Below, in pieces: positions 11,596-23,120 of a stretch of DNA of 64,000 nucleotides. The stretch is from contig NC_079893.1 of the NCBI RefSeq assembly GCF_024868665.1, positions 8,437,382 through 8,501,381 of the forward strand. The letters are read 5' to 3'. The notes under the pieces are model-generated. The model was not told the DNA's origin. It did not search any database and saw only the letters and a program-made list of their open reading frames with translations. Made by a program: the position numbers and the translations under genes. The DNA is from Triplophysa rosa (taxonomy: Eukaryota; Chordata; Actinopteri; Cypriniformes; Nemacheilidae). The number at the start of each line of letters is the position of its first letter. Within the stretch, counting starts at the first letter, position 1.

Positions 11596-12164
11596 CTGTA
11601 TGTTATGAGTAAATACACTCCTTTAGAATCAAACTGATGGCCTTGGTGTTGCTAGCATTATGCTCTACCAGTTCAGATACACTTTTAACAATTAGAAAGT
11701 AGAAAAATCATAGTATTAGTTGTTAGTTGATCATTACACCGTGTCATAAGCAGACTCGATATAACGAAAAGTAACGAAAACGTAAATTATTATTTGACTA
11801 AAGAAAACTCATCATTTGTAAGTTAACCACATGCCACAACACTACTCTAAATGAACATCATCAAAAGACATCACAAATGCCAGGTGACAACAGAAATGAA
11901 GGAAAAACAAAACAGCTTCATCGAAAATACATCGATAGTGCTGGTCAACAAACAATGCCGTCTCACAAATCTGATGTGATGCTTTCCCTGAAGCTTGTGT
12001 GAACATAAAAAGCTTAACTGGATTGATATACATAATATATTGCTTTCATCCCAGAATCCTTGACACATCCAGGGCCAGCACAGGGCTGCTCTCTTTATCT
12101 CCCCTCTGATGAAATGAACTCGCCGGTCCACGCGCAGCACGATCTGATAGGCGATTCTTAAGGT
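11144..12164. other. Non-coding sequence with an (AT)n tract
   Basis: No gene seen. A perfect (AT)13 lies at 11569-11594. Confidence 0.5.
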
Positions 12165-12330
12165 GCTGTGCGCGGGTTTATGTGCGACTTGTTTACAGGC
12201 CTCATAAAAGCCTTTATGGGGTTATCAAAGATAATAATGCCCAGAAAGACACAGAGAGCCCTGTGCCCCCTCAGCAACTTCCTCGGATGATATGAAGACT
12301 CCCAGTCATCACAGATTGAGTTTCCTGTTT
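12165..12330. promoter_or_regulatory. Candidate conserved non-coding block
   Basis: Repeat-free, with TTATCAAAG (TCF/LEF-like) at about 12221 next to CCTTTATGG (Cdx/Hox-like) near 12210. No coding signal; functional status untested. Confidence 0.22.
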
Positions 12331-12540
12331 CTGTGAATTCATTCAGTGAAATCCTCCAGGCTTAGCCACTAACTACCAGTGGTTCTTTCAAACATAAGCC
12401 CTCTTTCCAAAATCCTGTCCTTCAGAGACATGTTAGCATGTAGGCACTAAAATTCACAAGAAGCATATTTCTTAGAACACTTATTGTTGTATTTACATTA
12501 CTTTTACATTGAAATACAGCTTTATTTAGATTTAGGCTAG

Positions 12541-12705
12541 TGGACAGTTCACCCAAAAATGTCATCATTTACTCAAACCAGTATGACTTCTTGCTTGCAC
12601 AGAACACAGAAGAAGATATTTTGAAGAATGTTGGTAACCGAACAACGGCGGTACCCATTCACTTCCATTGTATAGACTCAATACCAATGCAAGTGAATGG
12701 GAATC
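12541..12705 (+). mobile_element. Half of an Angel-like MITE
   Basis: GGACAGTTCACCCAAAAATG and GAAGATATTTTGAAGAATGT, then GTTGGTAACCGAACAACG, follow the left arm of the family up to the centre (CATTCACTTCCATTGTA). The right arm is missing. Confidence 0.7.
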
Positions 12706-13648
12706 GATCTGAGCACTGTGCCTTTCACTCTGCGAGAGCAGACCTTGTTCACAATTTGTTTTGTCTTATCCTTTCGTTATATGTCTTTTCTTTACAACAT
12801 TTGAATAAATGTCATCTGCAAACGATAAGACTCAATCTCTCTTCTTTTGCGGTCTGCCGTGACAATATTCTGACAAATCATCTTTTGAATCTTTCAGACA
12901 GGCAAAGTGAAATAAAAATATGTCTGCAAACTGAAAATTCTGTATATTTAATTTATCAGACAAAACAAGGCCACCAACCGTTACGTACACAACAGCAGAC
13001 TTGTGTTACTAGTCATGACAAGGTCATGAGTTCAAAAGCACGCGAACATGTTCTGATAAAATGTACTTTGAACGCTGCTTTGGACGTACCAAATGCACAA
13101 AAGCAAACTTACAAAAGCTTTAAACACGACATAAAAGCACCAAAAAGCTTGTCCAACCCGCACCAGTCTGCTTCTAAACAGTGGCTGGGAACAGTGAGAC
13201 GGGGAATAATTGTTGTTCTTGCCTTGTCAGGCCTGAAGTACTCTCAGGGGAGTCACAGTGTTTGCCTCATAATTGGCTCCAAGCTTCCACAAAACAACTC
13301 TTATCCCCCTTTCCACACAACACGCCATACAGCCCGGTTTACCGGGCTATCTGACAGTATCGTCAGAGCGTCTGCACATCGATGGCCTGACAAATCAGGA
13401 ACAGACGTCCCGTTTTCCCCCATTTTTAATGGTTTAAGCTGAAAGAAGTAAAGCGAGTCTTACTTGGTATCAAGCGCCCACAAAGTGCTGAGTCTCTGGG
13501 TAACAACCCATTGAAGATCTGAGGAGGTCCAATGACCTGGACATCTTTGATGATTGGGGTGTCAAACAGCAAGGCTCGGGTTAAGACTGTGATTTGGAAA
13601 CAGAGTTCAAAAATGTGAACCTTTTAGTGTGTATGGCAGTGTCTGCTT
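12706..13648. other. Unassigned sequence holding an unusually long open frame
   Basis: A 300-codon open frame on the + strand runs 12540-13442, starting inside the Angel-like half element. The product has no domain I recognise, no signal peptide and a composition like random translation (rich in Ser, His, Gln and Asn). I see no splice sites or start context supporting a gene, so I do not call it a CDS. Confidence 0.35.
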
Positions 13649-13835
13649 TTTGGATTCTTAAAAATAAAGGTGCTAAATGGTTCCATCATGTACGTTTCAT
13701 ATCCAAAGAACTTTTCTGTTTCACAAAATGTTCTATGGAGTGGAAATGGGTTCTTTAGATTATGACAAGGTGAGAAAGGAATAGTCCATTTAAGAACTGA
13801 ATGGTTCTTCGGGGAACCAAAAATAGTACTTCTAA
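13649..13835 (+). mobile_element. 'GGTTCTT' palindromic MITE, worn copy
   Basis: ATTCTTAAAAATAAAGGTGC at the left and GAATGGTTCTTCGGGGAACC near the right match the better copy at 58751-59014. Confidence 0.55.
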
Positions 13836-13838
13836 GGC

Positions 13839-14007
13839 AACGTTTCCCAAGTGGGGTTCATGGTGGAATTGGAGGAGGTTTTTGAGTTGGTACACTTCGT
13901 CTACCACTGCACATACAAGTTTGAAGTTTCCATTAAAAATGTAAACTGCAAAAAAAAAGCTAAAAGCTTAAATTTATAACAGCAGTCTGTCATTTGGGAA
14001 ACCCTGT
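13839..14007. mobile_element. Small hAT-type MITE (tentative)
   Basis: Left end AACGTTTCCCAAGTGGGG; the reverse complement of the right end is CAGGGTTTCCCAAATGAC. These form approximate inverted repeats of the 'CAGGGTTTCCCAA' hAT style. No clear 8-bp duplication. Confidence 0.4.
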
Positions 14008-16904
14008 ATTGAAAGATTGAACAATTATAGCCCTTTGTGAAAAAATGTAACAATGAAATGTACATATAACATATAATTTACATTGCACTAAAATTAACCG
14101 TCACAAGGTCTTTAAATTAATTGCTTTTCTCCAGCTTTTGTACATGTCCAGTCTCTAAATCACTTTCATTTCATGTGATGTACACAAAATTAATTGCACA
14201 TTGTAATGAGGAAAAGGTTCCCAGGTGCCCATGACCTTTCCCCCTCAACAGACGTCCTTCAACCGTGTCTATACAGAAGCTTTGACCCCTGTCACTCCAA
14301 AAGAGGCAATATGGTAAGTATAATTTTCTATCTACATCCCTATTCATTGAATGCTTCACATCTTCAAAAAACACATTTAAAGACAATTTGTCCTTGTTCT
14401 CATGTATTGCCGGGATTTCAATGCTTGTCATTTCCCTGTTGCATGTAGTCATGACACAAGCTTGTCATGACACTGTGTCCATGTTTTGACTCTACCTGGA
14501 AATCTTTACGTGGATGAGTCATGGTTTTGACATTAATTATTCACAGATGAGAAAGGTTGTGTAAACTTTGTATACACAGGATACGGGGAGGTCCCAAAGT
14601 CACACAATATTAGTGGAAAGGGATTTTATTGGGTGTTGAAGGGTGAAGGACGTGAGGAGGTTACGTGGGGAGATTACAAAGTAGTTTCAGTTGAGTAGTA
14701 AAATCTAACCTTGTCCTCACAAGAAGAGGAGGCGGATAGGGACAAAGTGTTGGTCGTTGGGTGATTCATGAAGTTATTTGGAAAGTTACTCTGTGTCCTT
14801 ACTCAACAGTACATAATTTGACCGTTCACAATGAAAAAAGCCAGTGCAATAGGAAAAAGTGTTTTATCTTTAACATTGCTGTGTTGTACTGTATAGTTGC
14901 TGTGATTACAAAACGAGAACCTGTGATGTTCTACTTGGAACTTTTTACATCGTTGGACTTCGTTAGCAAACAGATTTTGGACCAATATGATTTCACTGAG
15001 GGCAGGGCTAGTCAATATACAGTAATACATAAAAATTGAATGATCTTGAATCTGAGATTGTCATGTTTGACCTGTAAGAAACAAATTTGTATGAATCAGG
15101 ATGCTCATGAAATACTCAAAAATCTAAAATACTCAAGAGAATAACATGGAATAAAGTGCAGCAATCATGTCACCATTTGCAGTGGTATGAGTAAAAGTTT
15201 ACTACTATATGAGGACTATTAGTATGTCTCTAACCACCCCCATAAGAAAGAAATCAGAAGAGGTCTCTTTAATTTCCAAACTCTTTCTTACATAAAGCAG
15301 AAACTCTTCATTGGAAAAATGGAACCACTCTCACAAACCGAGCTCCAATTTGCCCTGGCTGCTATAAAATTCTATTCAAAATGAGATATTATTTATTATT
15401 TATATTAATTAGTTATTTTCGAGATTAAATCTTATTAAAGATTTTAGTATGACCTCAAACATTTCTTCAGAAATGTATTCAAAACCAGAGGTATTCAATC
15501 GAGATTCATTTTATATCCCCATATTCTTAATGGATTTTATGTGTCTAATTTTGATCTATTTCTAATGTTAACTGATATTATTCTAAAGAACGTAAGAGCC
15601 TAAGTTAATACATTAATAAAGTGTAACTAAGAAATGAGCTCCTGGGCTATGAAAGAGCAACTTCTGAGCCATAAAATTTTCCTGTGGGCCAGTACTTTAC
15701 ATGCACAACATATAACAGCGCTCGTGGGTGCACTGCAAGAACTGAAACACTGGAATGCTTGCTGATCTCCAGCTGATCTGGAGACAGGCAGAACTGAGAA
15801 ATGTATTTTACAACGTAACCGGGAAGATGCAAAGATGCCAGTTCCTACACAGGTTTGGTTCAGATGAACTTTTGTCTGTGTTCAAAATATTTTAGCGTCA
15901 ATGTTAGTGTCACTCATTACTGTAATGTTAATCACAGTAACATAGATATTAGCATGTGACAGCATGAATATGTACTGAGTGTTTGTTGAAAGGCCAAACA
16001 GCTGTGTGAGCATGTTAAAACACGTTAACAAAGACTATAGCACACTTTAGCTCTCCATTCATTCAAAACTAAAATGTGGCAGCATTGAACCTTAATAAAA
16101 CTTATTTAAAAACGTATTTCCTATTATCCTGTGCCATAAGGTAACATTCCCAAATTGAAGTGAAGTGAACTTTATTACTCAGAAGTTGTACCTTCACAGT
16201 TCAGGATCCATGCAAGTAACAACTTTTTCTCAGTTTTTGTTCTAAATTTTTTTTTTTAATTAAAGCACACAAAAGCGACAACTGCTGACATACAGCAAGA
16301 GCACAGAACTGTACCATAAATGTGAAACGCACAACTTATATTTTGGACGAGTTCATCTTTGACTTCAAAAGTAGTGAATGTAGTATTTTATGGTGTGCCT
16401 TTTGAAACTCCAGAATAGAGCCGTCACAATATCAGATTTTTCCGACTCCACAGTAATCATGGCCAAAGATTTCACAATAACAGTATCACAGCAATGAATT
16501 GTCATTCAATAAGACTATCAGTCAAATTCATCTTTATTTTTGTTTCGTTTGTGTTTACTCCAATGAATCACACTCAATGTATAAGTGTAGGGAGACAGAG
16601 AAAGAGCATCTGTAACCATTGTGGCTCATAAAGCAAAATTTAAAACAAGCGTTGAATGATTAACGATATTATCATATGTGTAGTTTAAACGCGATATCGA
16701 CAATAAAACAACCGTTCAATACAGACACCCCTACTCCAGAATAAGTCTTTCTCAGGAGAAACATCAAAGAAGCCGTATAGAGTTAAGCAAAAGTCTATTT
16801 TCTTTCCACATAATTGCATCGCCGTCTATGAGAAGCAACGTAGATATTAAACACGTGATTTTTCTTTCTTATGAGTCACAAAAAAAAACCACCCACTCAA
16901 AATG
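14008..16904. other. Non-coding sequence, nothing recognised
   Basis: No gene, no clear transposon. A GAAGTGAAGTGAACTTTATT stretch near 16158 resembles a SINE tail but is too short to assign. Confidence 0.45.
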
Positions 16905-17045
16905 CCCGAGCCAGTTCATCCAGAAGAGCTGTAGCCATGGTAGGCCTATTCCTACGTTCTCTGAGGAAACAATATGGGCAGCTGCTGGTCTCATACAGTC
17001 TCCCACTGACACTAATTAAGCCCCATTACATACACCAACACAGCC
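16905..17045. promoter_or_regulatory. Candidate conserved non-coding block, part 1 of cluster
   Basis: CACTAATTAAGCCCCATTAC near 17010-17030 carries two homeodomain-type cores in otherwise unique sequence. It forms the left part of a repeat-poor 800-bp tract ending at 17710. Confidence 0.3.
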
Positions 17046-17071
17046 CTAACAAACAACACGGGCCGGGCGAG

Positions 17072-17150
17072 CGAGAGAGAGAGAGAGAGTGCTAGACAGA
17101 TAGAATTACGCAGAGGGAGAGAGAAGTAGATAGAGATAGAGAGAGAGGCG
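17072..17150. repeat. (GA)n microsatellite, interrupted
   Basis: A pure GA tract at about 17072-17089, then shorter GA/GATA-rich runs to 17150. Confidence 0.85.
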
Positions 17151-17164
17151 ACATAAAAGAATGA

Positions 17165-17310
17165 GACGACGGACTCTGAGTAAAAGCTAATGTTGTATGA
17201 AGCATATTGAATTATCCCAGCAGCTGATTTGCTGGAAGGCCGGCGGACGGATAGCAGTGGAGCTGATGCATGGGGCCGGCACCACATAATCGCTCCCATC
17301 GATGTGCTCG
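17165..17310. promoter_or_regulatory. Candidate conserved non-coding block, part 2 of cluster
   Basis: Includes CAGCAGCTGATTTGCTGG (an E-box inside an imperfect palindrome) at about 17218. Unique sequence between two microsatellites. Confidence 0.25.
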
Positions 17311-17385
17311 GCTCGTACCGTCATTTAAAAAACAGCTGATCTAGACAGTAGGGTCAGGAGGCCGGATGCGCACACCTGCAATATG

Positions 17386-17411
17386 CTCTCTCTCTCTCTC
17401 TCTCTCTCTCT
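17386..17411. repeat. (TC)n microsatellite
   Basis: Thirteen TC units directly next to the repeat-free block 17413-17710. Confidence 0.95.
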
Positions 17412-17412
17412 G

Positions 17413-17710
17413 CTAACATAATTACGGCCTGGTGCATCATTTACAGTGATAACATTGAGCATTTGTCCAGTTTAAAACTTAGTCACCATGTTATTTGTCC
17501 CACGGACTGCATTAAACAGAGGCTGCCTGCGTTAATTGAGTTGGCCTCTGATGATAAAGCATGTTTTAGAATTCAATTAATCCCTCACCCTCCTGGTCTC
17601 CAGCGCCATAAACAAGCCTTGGGTTTAAAACAAAGTGCCTTGTTTTGCTTTTATCTACAAAGCCCGATCAAATGGAACTCGGAGGGCTACGGGAGGCTGA
17701 AAAACACATT
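17413..17710. promoter_or_regulatory. Candidate conserved non-coding element (best in window)
   Basis: About 300 bp with no repeat, no sustained coding frame and a high density of developmental-type motifs: TAATTA at 17419, GTGATAAC near 17447, GTTAATTGAG at 17531, ATGATAAAGC at 17551 and ATTCAATTAATCC at 17571. This texture is typical of vertebrate conserved enhancers. Without alignment, the claim rests on motif density only. Confidence 0.35.
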
Positions 17711-17725
17711 TAGCGGTATATAGTA

Positions 17726-17943
17726 CACTCTAAAAAAATCCCTAAAAATAGGACACAATATACTGTATTAATATGAAGGAATTTTCCGTATTCATTTTTT
17801 ACAGTTGTTTTACCTGTATTTTACATTTCGCACTGTATTAAATTACATTTAAGCATTAACGGAAATGTCTGTAAAATAAAGGAAAATGTACTGGTAATTT
17901 TCTTCCTGTACTTTATCTTACAGAATTTTTTTTTACAGTGTAA
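17726..17943. mobile_element. Palindromic MITE with ACACTNTAAAAAAA ends
   Basis: Left end TACACTCTAAAAAAATCC; the reverse complement of the right end is TTACACTGTAAAAAAAAATT. The interior is rich in inverted TTACAG/CTGTAA motifs. A fragment of the same family sits at 4459-4553. Confidence 0.6.
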
Positions 17944-18639
17944 GTATACGAGAAACCGAATGTAAAATAAAAGGCAGTGCTGTTTTTCTCAAATGTATTT
18001 ACATAAGCGTTCAAAAACATCGTCCCTTTCTCTGAACCCTTAAATTTTAATAGATCTGGGTGTGAGTAAATAAACACTGAAAGCATAAATAATATCTTAA
18101 TCTACATTTTAAACATCCATCTGAATTTTAAATGTGACTCTACAGTAAGACTTAAGTGCACAAATACATTGAACATTTTTTTGGTAGTTCCTTTTTAAAG
18201 CCTGCTAGTTTTTGTTTTATTATGACAGATTTTTTTAAATCTCTGTAAACTATTTATTTTTAAATTCAGAGTAACATCTAAAAGAATAATTTAAGGCTTA
18301 CGGATAAGCAAGATCAGCAACTGGTGCACAAAAGATGAAAATTCTGTTAGGGATCTACAGTAGCACGTAAATTTCAGAAGGATATGACCTGTTGAAATGA
18401 ATAAAAATGACTCCGAATGGAAATATTTTAGATATTTTTTTCTTTCTTTGTATAACCTTAGTGGATGTCTAAAAGGTAATAAATATTCTTTTGAAGTAAT
18501 AAAATTATATTTGATAATAAATTCCATAAATCACACTACGAGCGTGCAAAAATGAAAGGATGCCCAGGTCAGCGCTGCAACTTCTGATCTCTCTTGTGTC
18601 CGGATTTGGCCAGGTGCACACATGACCGCTCTCAGCATC
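17944..18639. other. Non-coding sequence, nothing recognised
   Basis: AT-rich, no supported feature. Confidence 0.5.
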
Positions 18640-18780
18640 TGCGTCTGTTCTAATTGGCCCATCCTGCTGAAGTCAACAGAGGCCTTCCCGTCTTCATTTC
18701 ACTCTCTTTGAGAGATTCTGCTGATGTTCGACATTACCGCGGCTCAACTTTTAACAGACTCTGACAAAAGGAAAGTGTTG
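18640..18780. promoter_or_regulatory. Candidate conserved non-coding block
   Basis: Unique sequence starting TTCTAATTGGCCCATCC, more GC-balanced than its flanks. Weak evidence. Confidence 0.18.
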
Positions 18781-18851
18781 GTGTAGTCGAACGGTTTGTA
18801 ACACCAGGGGTTTCACGTTTTATAAAACTGAGGACATATCCATTAGTGTAA

Positions 18852-18852
<1 letters not shown>

Positions 18853-18884
<32 letters not shown>
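18853..18884. repeat. (CT)n microsatellite
   Basis: Sixteen CT units. Confidence 0.95.
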
Positions 18885-18885
<1 letters not shown>

Positions 18886-19852
18886 ACCATCTAATAGACT
18901 GTAGGTTCCTCCGGTCTGATAATCAAGGGCACAAAAAGATTAGAGAAATATTTCAAGGCTTCTGTGCAGTTAAAAGCAGAATAAGCCACACTCTTGTTTC
19001 TAAAGTTCCCTTGTTAAAAGTGCAGCGGAAGCCAGGAATACGCCTGCGAACGAGACGAAAAGGAACTGAAAGATAGCCCCAACGATGGGAGAAGCCAAGA
19101 ATGTGAGATAAAATCATAAAACCTCTCTCTCTTCTTTACTGGGCAATCGATACTCACAGTTCCTTTAAAGATTTATTGGGGGGAATTTGAATAGCCAGAG
19201 TTTTCCTATTTTTCGGTGGACGCATTTCACTGTCAACTGTTAACCATTCAGCAAAACACAAGGTCAATATTGGAGGCGGAGTCTGGGGGACCTAGATTGG
19301 GCAGACCCTTACAGTAGTCTGAAATTAAATATAGTTTATTAAAATCATAATCATAAAATAATCTAAATTAATGTATTATTCTTTTTTATTACGATTTTGA
19401 TTAAATATTTAATAATGACTTATATACTAAAACATATTCATCAAAACTATGGAATCATACAAACGTAACTATAAGATTTATGTTTAGACTATTTAAAATA
19501 AAAAATAATTTGCAATGTACACCTGGTATTTCATTAACCAGCTTCCTGAGGTTTCATGCTAGGATGCTTTCAAATTGTATTAAAAGTAGTAGTATTAGTT
19601 CCAACATACAGCATTCTGGGCTCGTATTTGCGGCTTTTTCAAGTATTCCATTTATAAATAAAAAGTTTCGTTTTATAATAAAATAAATTATTGCGTTGGC
19701 ACAAGTATGTTTTCGCCTATCAAAATAATGTCAAACATTTAAGCAGACACTTTCAGATTAGATGACTTTTGAGTTCATTGTAAACATTTACTGTGTACAG
19801 TATATAAACTGCATGATAACATGCCAAGATGTATAAAAGCTGATTAAAATAC
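18885..19852. other. Non-coding sequence, nothing recognised
   Basis: No gene or repeat supported. Confidence 0.5.
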
Positions 19853-19950
19853 TTTCAACCCATTAACCCATTGGTAGGTAAAATATAAACCAATATAAAC
19901 CCAATGGTTGGGTTTGTCCCTTTTTGACCAAATGCTGGGTTGAAAATAAA
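19853..19950. repeat. Palindromic 'AACCCA/TGGGTT' dispersed repeat
   Basis: AACCCATTAACCCATTGG on the left is mirrored by CCAATGGTTGGGTTTG and GCTGGGTT on the right. This resembles a small dispersed fish repeat. Confidence 0.45.
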
Positions 19951-21414
19951 CGTTTAGAATGTATCTTTTAGTTTTTTGACAAGTTCGTCCCAATAATTGT
20001 TTGCAAAAAATGCAAATTCATTTTTTTATAATTTTGGATGAATTTCAGTAGTTCACAGAACACATACAGCATCTAAAAATAGTAAATTCAGAAAAAAGTG
20101 ACATCATTTTGAAGTGGTCTACTGTATATAAGCATACACATCTTGCAGATTTTCTAAACCGTATCAGCACAACTACACAAACTACAATCTTATTTTTCCT
20201 ACCTGTCAAAAGAAAACAAATGGTCGGTGAAGGTACTAGCTGAAGAATGAGAGGACTGTATTTGATATGTATGCTATATCTGTAACTCATCTATCAAAGA
20301 AAGAGTGACCTGAATTGAGTCTTCCTGAATGATTCCAGGAACAAACAGAGGGCTGAGCTATCAGGACAAAACAGCATGGTAACACACACAATGTGACTCT
20401 AGGCCATTGTCAAAAACAGCAAAACATATGGTAGCGGGGCAATATCAGCAATCCCAACATGCACACACAAACCCACACATGTGCAGAGACACACAATCCG
20501 ACGCCAACAGTAATGACCTCACTGTCTGATCTGTCACTTCCATCTGTCTTCTCTTTCTCACCGTATAACAGCACGGCTCTTTTTCCCTTTATCACTGTCC
20601 AGATCTCTACACCAGCAATTCCATCATCGCGCTTTCTACCTCTGGCATCTCTTCTCCTACAGCATTTTTATCCCCTCCACCACGGCGAACGCGTGACAAT
20701 GCTCTCAACAACAGATCCGGTTCCAACAAGGTCGTGAGGGACGGAGCCTTGATTTACAACCTCCGTCTTTTCCACGTCTTTATCCCCTTCTCGCGAACTC
20801 TCCCCTCCCATCCCGATAAAGAGCCGCACTGTTGCCGTGGCGGACAGCAGGTGCGAGCTGGATCAGAGGGGTATCGTAAGGTAGTGAATACCAGATGAGG
20901 AAAGCAAGGACACACTTCGTGAATCACGCCTGAGAGTCCTCGCTCGTGTTCCCACAGGATGAAAACAGCAGCAAGGACAGAAGCTCTAAAACTCTTGGGT
21001 TTCCTCCAAATTCAAATATGAGAGGGAATATCACAGGGTCAAAAGCATTTGGGATGCGAAATGGTGTATTTGCGGCAGAGTCTGTGGAATAAAAAGCTGA
21101 GAATATATCGCAAGATCTGTTTGGGTTGATCTCCAGAACGTTTAGTCTACAAGGTGTCCGTGAATCCTTATTTAAAGGAAATAGTTTGGATGTCAAAATA
21201 GTTTCTCTCATCTTTCTTCGATATGTGGTGAAAATTATTAGTAAACATTCACAGATCTGCCTCTGCCAAAAAGTAAACGCAAAGACTCTGACATTAACAC
21301 TTTGATGTTTATATTTTACGCGACTCGCTCAGCCCGACATGTCACTCTCTAGCTCAACCAATGACGTATGTTTGGAGGCGGGGATACCTAAAATAAGACT
21401 AATAGCACAGGTAC
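19951..21414. other. Non-coding sequence, nothing recognised
   Basis: No gene seen. Modest GC around 20600-20900 without the CpG density of an island. Confidence 0.45.
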
Positions 21415-21650
21415 GTCTGTAAGACATCTGCTAAAGATCTGGAAAACATCTGTTGTGTAGAAACATCGGATAAACATCTTAGAGCAGTTTTACATGCATT
21501 TTAAATCATAAACATCTTACAGACATCCTCTATGTCTATATGACATCTGAAAGTAGACGTCTCAGAGACATATTGCAGATGAGCAATCAATCCAAAGTCT
21601 GTGCAGACATCAAAAAGATGTCTGCCAGATGTATATTTGATATCAGGGGT
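21415..21650. repeat. Degenerate dispersed repeat built on 'ACATCT'
   Basis: ACATCT or AGATGT recurs every 15-30 bases in both orientations (for example CATCTTACAGACATCCTC near 21508 and AAAAGATGTCTGCCAGATGT near 21612). This is a known texture of a fish dispersed repeat; boundaries are approximate. Confidence 0.45.
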
Positions 21651-22589
21651 ACTATAACATGAACAAAGTCAGACAAACAAATAAATATGGTAACACTTTA
21701 CCGGGGTGTTGATAGTCACATTTTTATAAATCATTTGCTGCGAAAGATTACACGTTATCCCAGAAGATCCTGTTGGAAAATTTTGCATTCACACATGGAG
21801 ATTTAGAGGAAGGCCTTTACCAGCTCTGCGAAACAGAGACGGATTAGAAAAGCATTTGGATGCTTATTAAGATCCGAGATGGGGTTGAGATTCAGAACGG
21901 GTACTTCAAGAGGTGCTTTGATGCATTGGGGGCAGAATTAAAAGAAAGGGGAGTAGACGTCTATTCTTTTTCCCCTCCGAAATCTCACATTCTGCAACAA
22001 GTTCAGGCTCCGGGGAAATAAAAGAGGGATGTGTTGTGAATGAAAAAAATAGCTGATAAAAAGCAGAGGTGACATCAAATCAAATCAGATCTTTCCTCCG
22101 CCCACTCTTTCAACCTTAAATCAGCTCCTGCCGGCGAAGACGGGCATTGGGCACATTTTATAAGTTGGGGGTAACTCAAACTAAAAGTAGAGATGCTACT
22201 AACTTAGCTAGATTTTTAGTAGCGTGACAGTATGTGGTGGTTTAAAAACAGTATAGTTTTACAGTATATGCAGCAAAATGAGAAAATGTACATGTATGGG
22301 GAATACCTTTTTGCAATAATGAGAATTGCAATAAAACTTTCATAGGTTAATGAGTTACATTACTGTTTTAACAGTCGTATATGTGGAGTGATTGCATGTT
22401 GGGTGAAGAAAAGGAAAATATGCAAATGTTCATGTTAGAAGTGGCGGCCAATATTTAGAAAAGGTTAAGAGCTCTGCCTGGGGTGCGCCCGGATAGATTC
22501 TTTAATCACAACATTTTAGCACGTTAAAAGACAAAATTGACAGAGAAAAAAAGACTAAAACAAATGGATCATCTTTAATTTGATAGATT
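21651..22589. other. Non-coding sequence, nothing recognised
   Basis: No supported feature. Confidence 0.45.
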
Positions 22590-23120
22590 ACCAATGTGTT
22601 TTACTGCTTTTGGTTTATGGGCCTGGAACAGATGGCGGTCTTACAGCCTACCCCTCCTTCAAACGGCTGTTTTCCACAACACTCGCCTGCTTTTGCGGTT
22701 TTTAAGAGCACGCAGTTTAAAAACCTTGAGACGTGCTGGGTTGTTTATCTGGGGGAACATTCATAAAAGCTCAGCACTGTTATCTAAGCCTTAAAGTTCA
22801 AATTAGAAGAGCGCCGGTTCTCTCTCACTCGCGATGGGTGCGCGATTTAGCTGTGAGCGGACTGATGTTCCACTTTTGATTTCCCTGCTGGTGGAGTCTG
22901 AGGGGCAAGAGTATTTGTCAGTACAGATATGGGGGCAAGTATTTAACTGGCTGATATAGCAAGCAAATGAAGCCCGTTTCCATCTAGCGGTTTGAAATGA
23001 CACGAGTCAGAGGCTTAAAATACTTCTCATAATCCCTTTGAAATTTAGAAGGCGGCACGTCATGTCCTTAATGACATTGGGCTGAATTGTTTGTTGGGAA
23101 AACAAACTGAGTTTGGGCAC
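22590..23120. promoter_or_regulatory. Candidate conserved non-coding block
   Basis: Repeat-free 530 bp with CATAAAAGC near 22764 and TTGTTTATCTGGG (forkhead-like) near 22741. No convincing exon. Status uncertain. Confidence 0.22.

Noticed and set aside
20600..20900. Possible CpG island or promoter
   Set aside because: GC is only locally raised, CpG density is modest, and no first exon or transcript signal follows.
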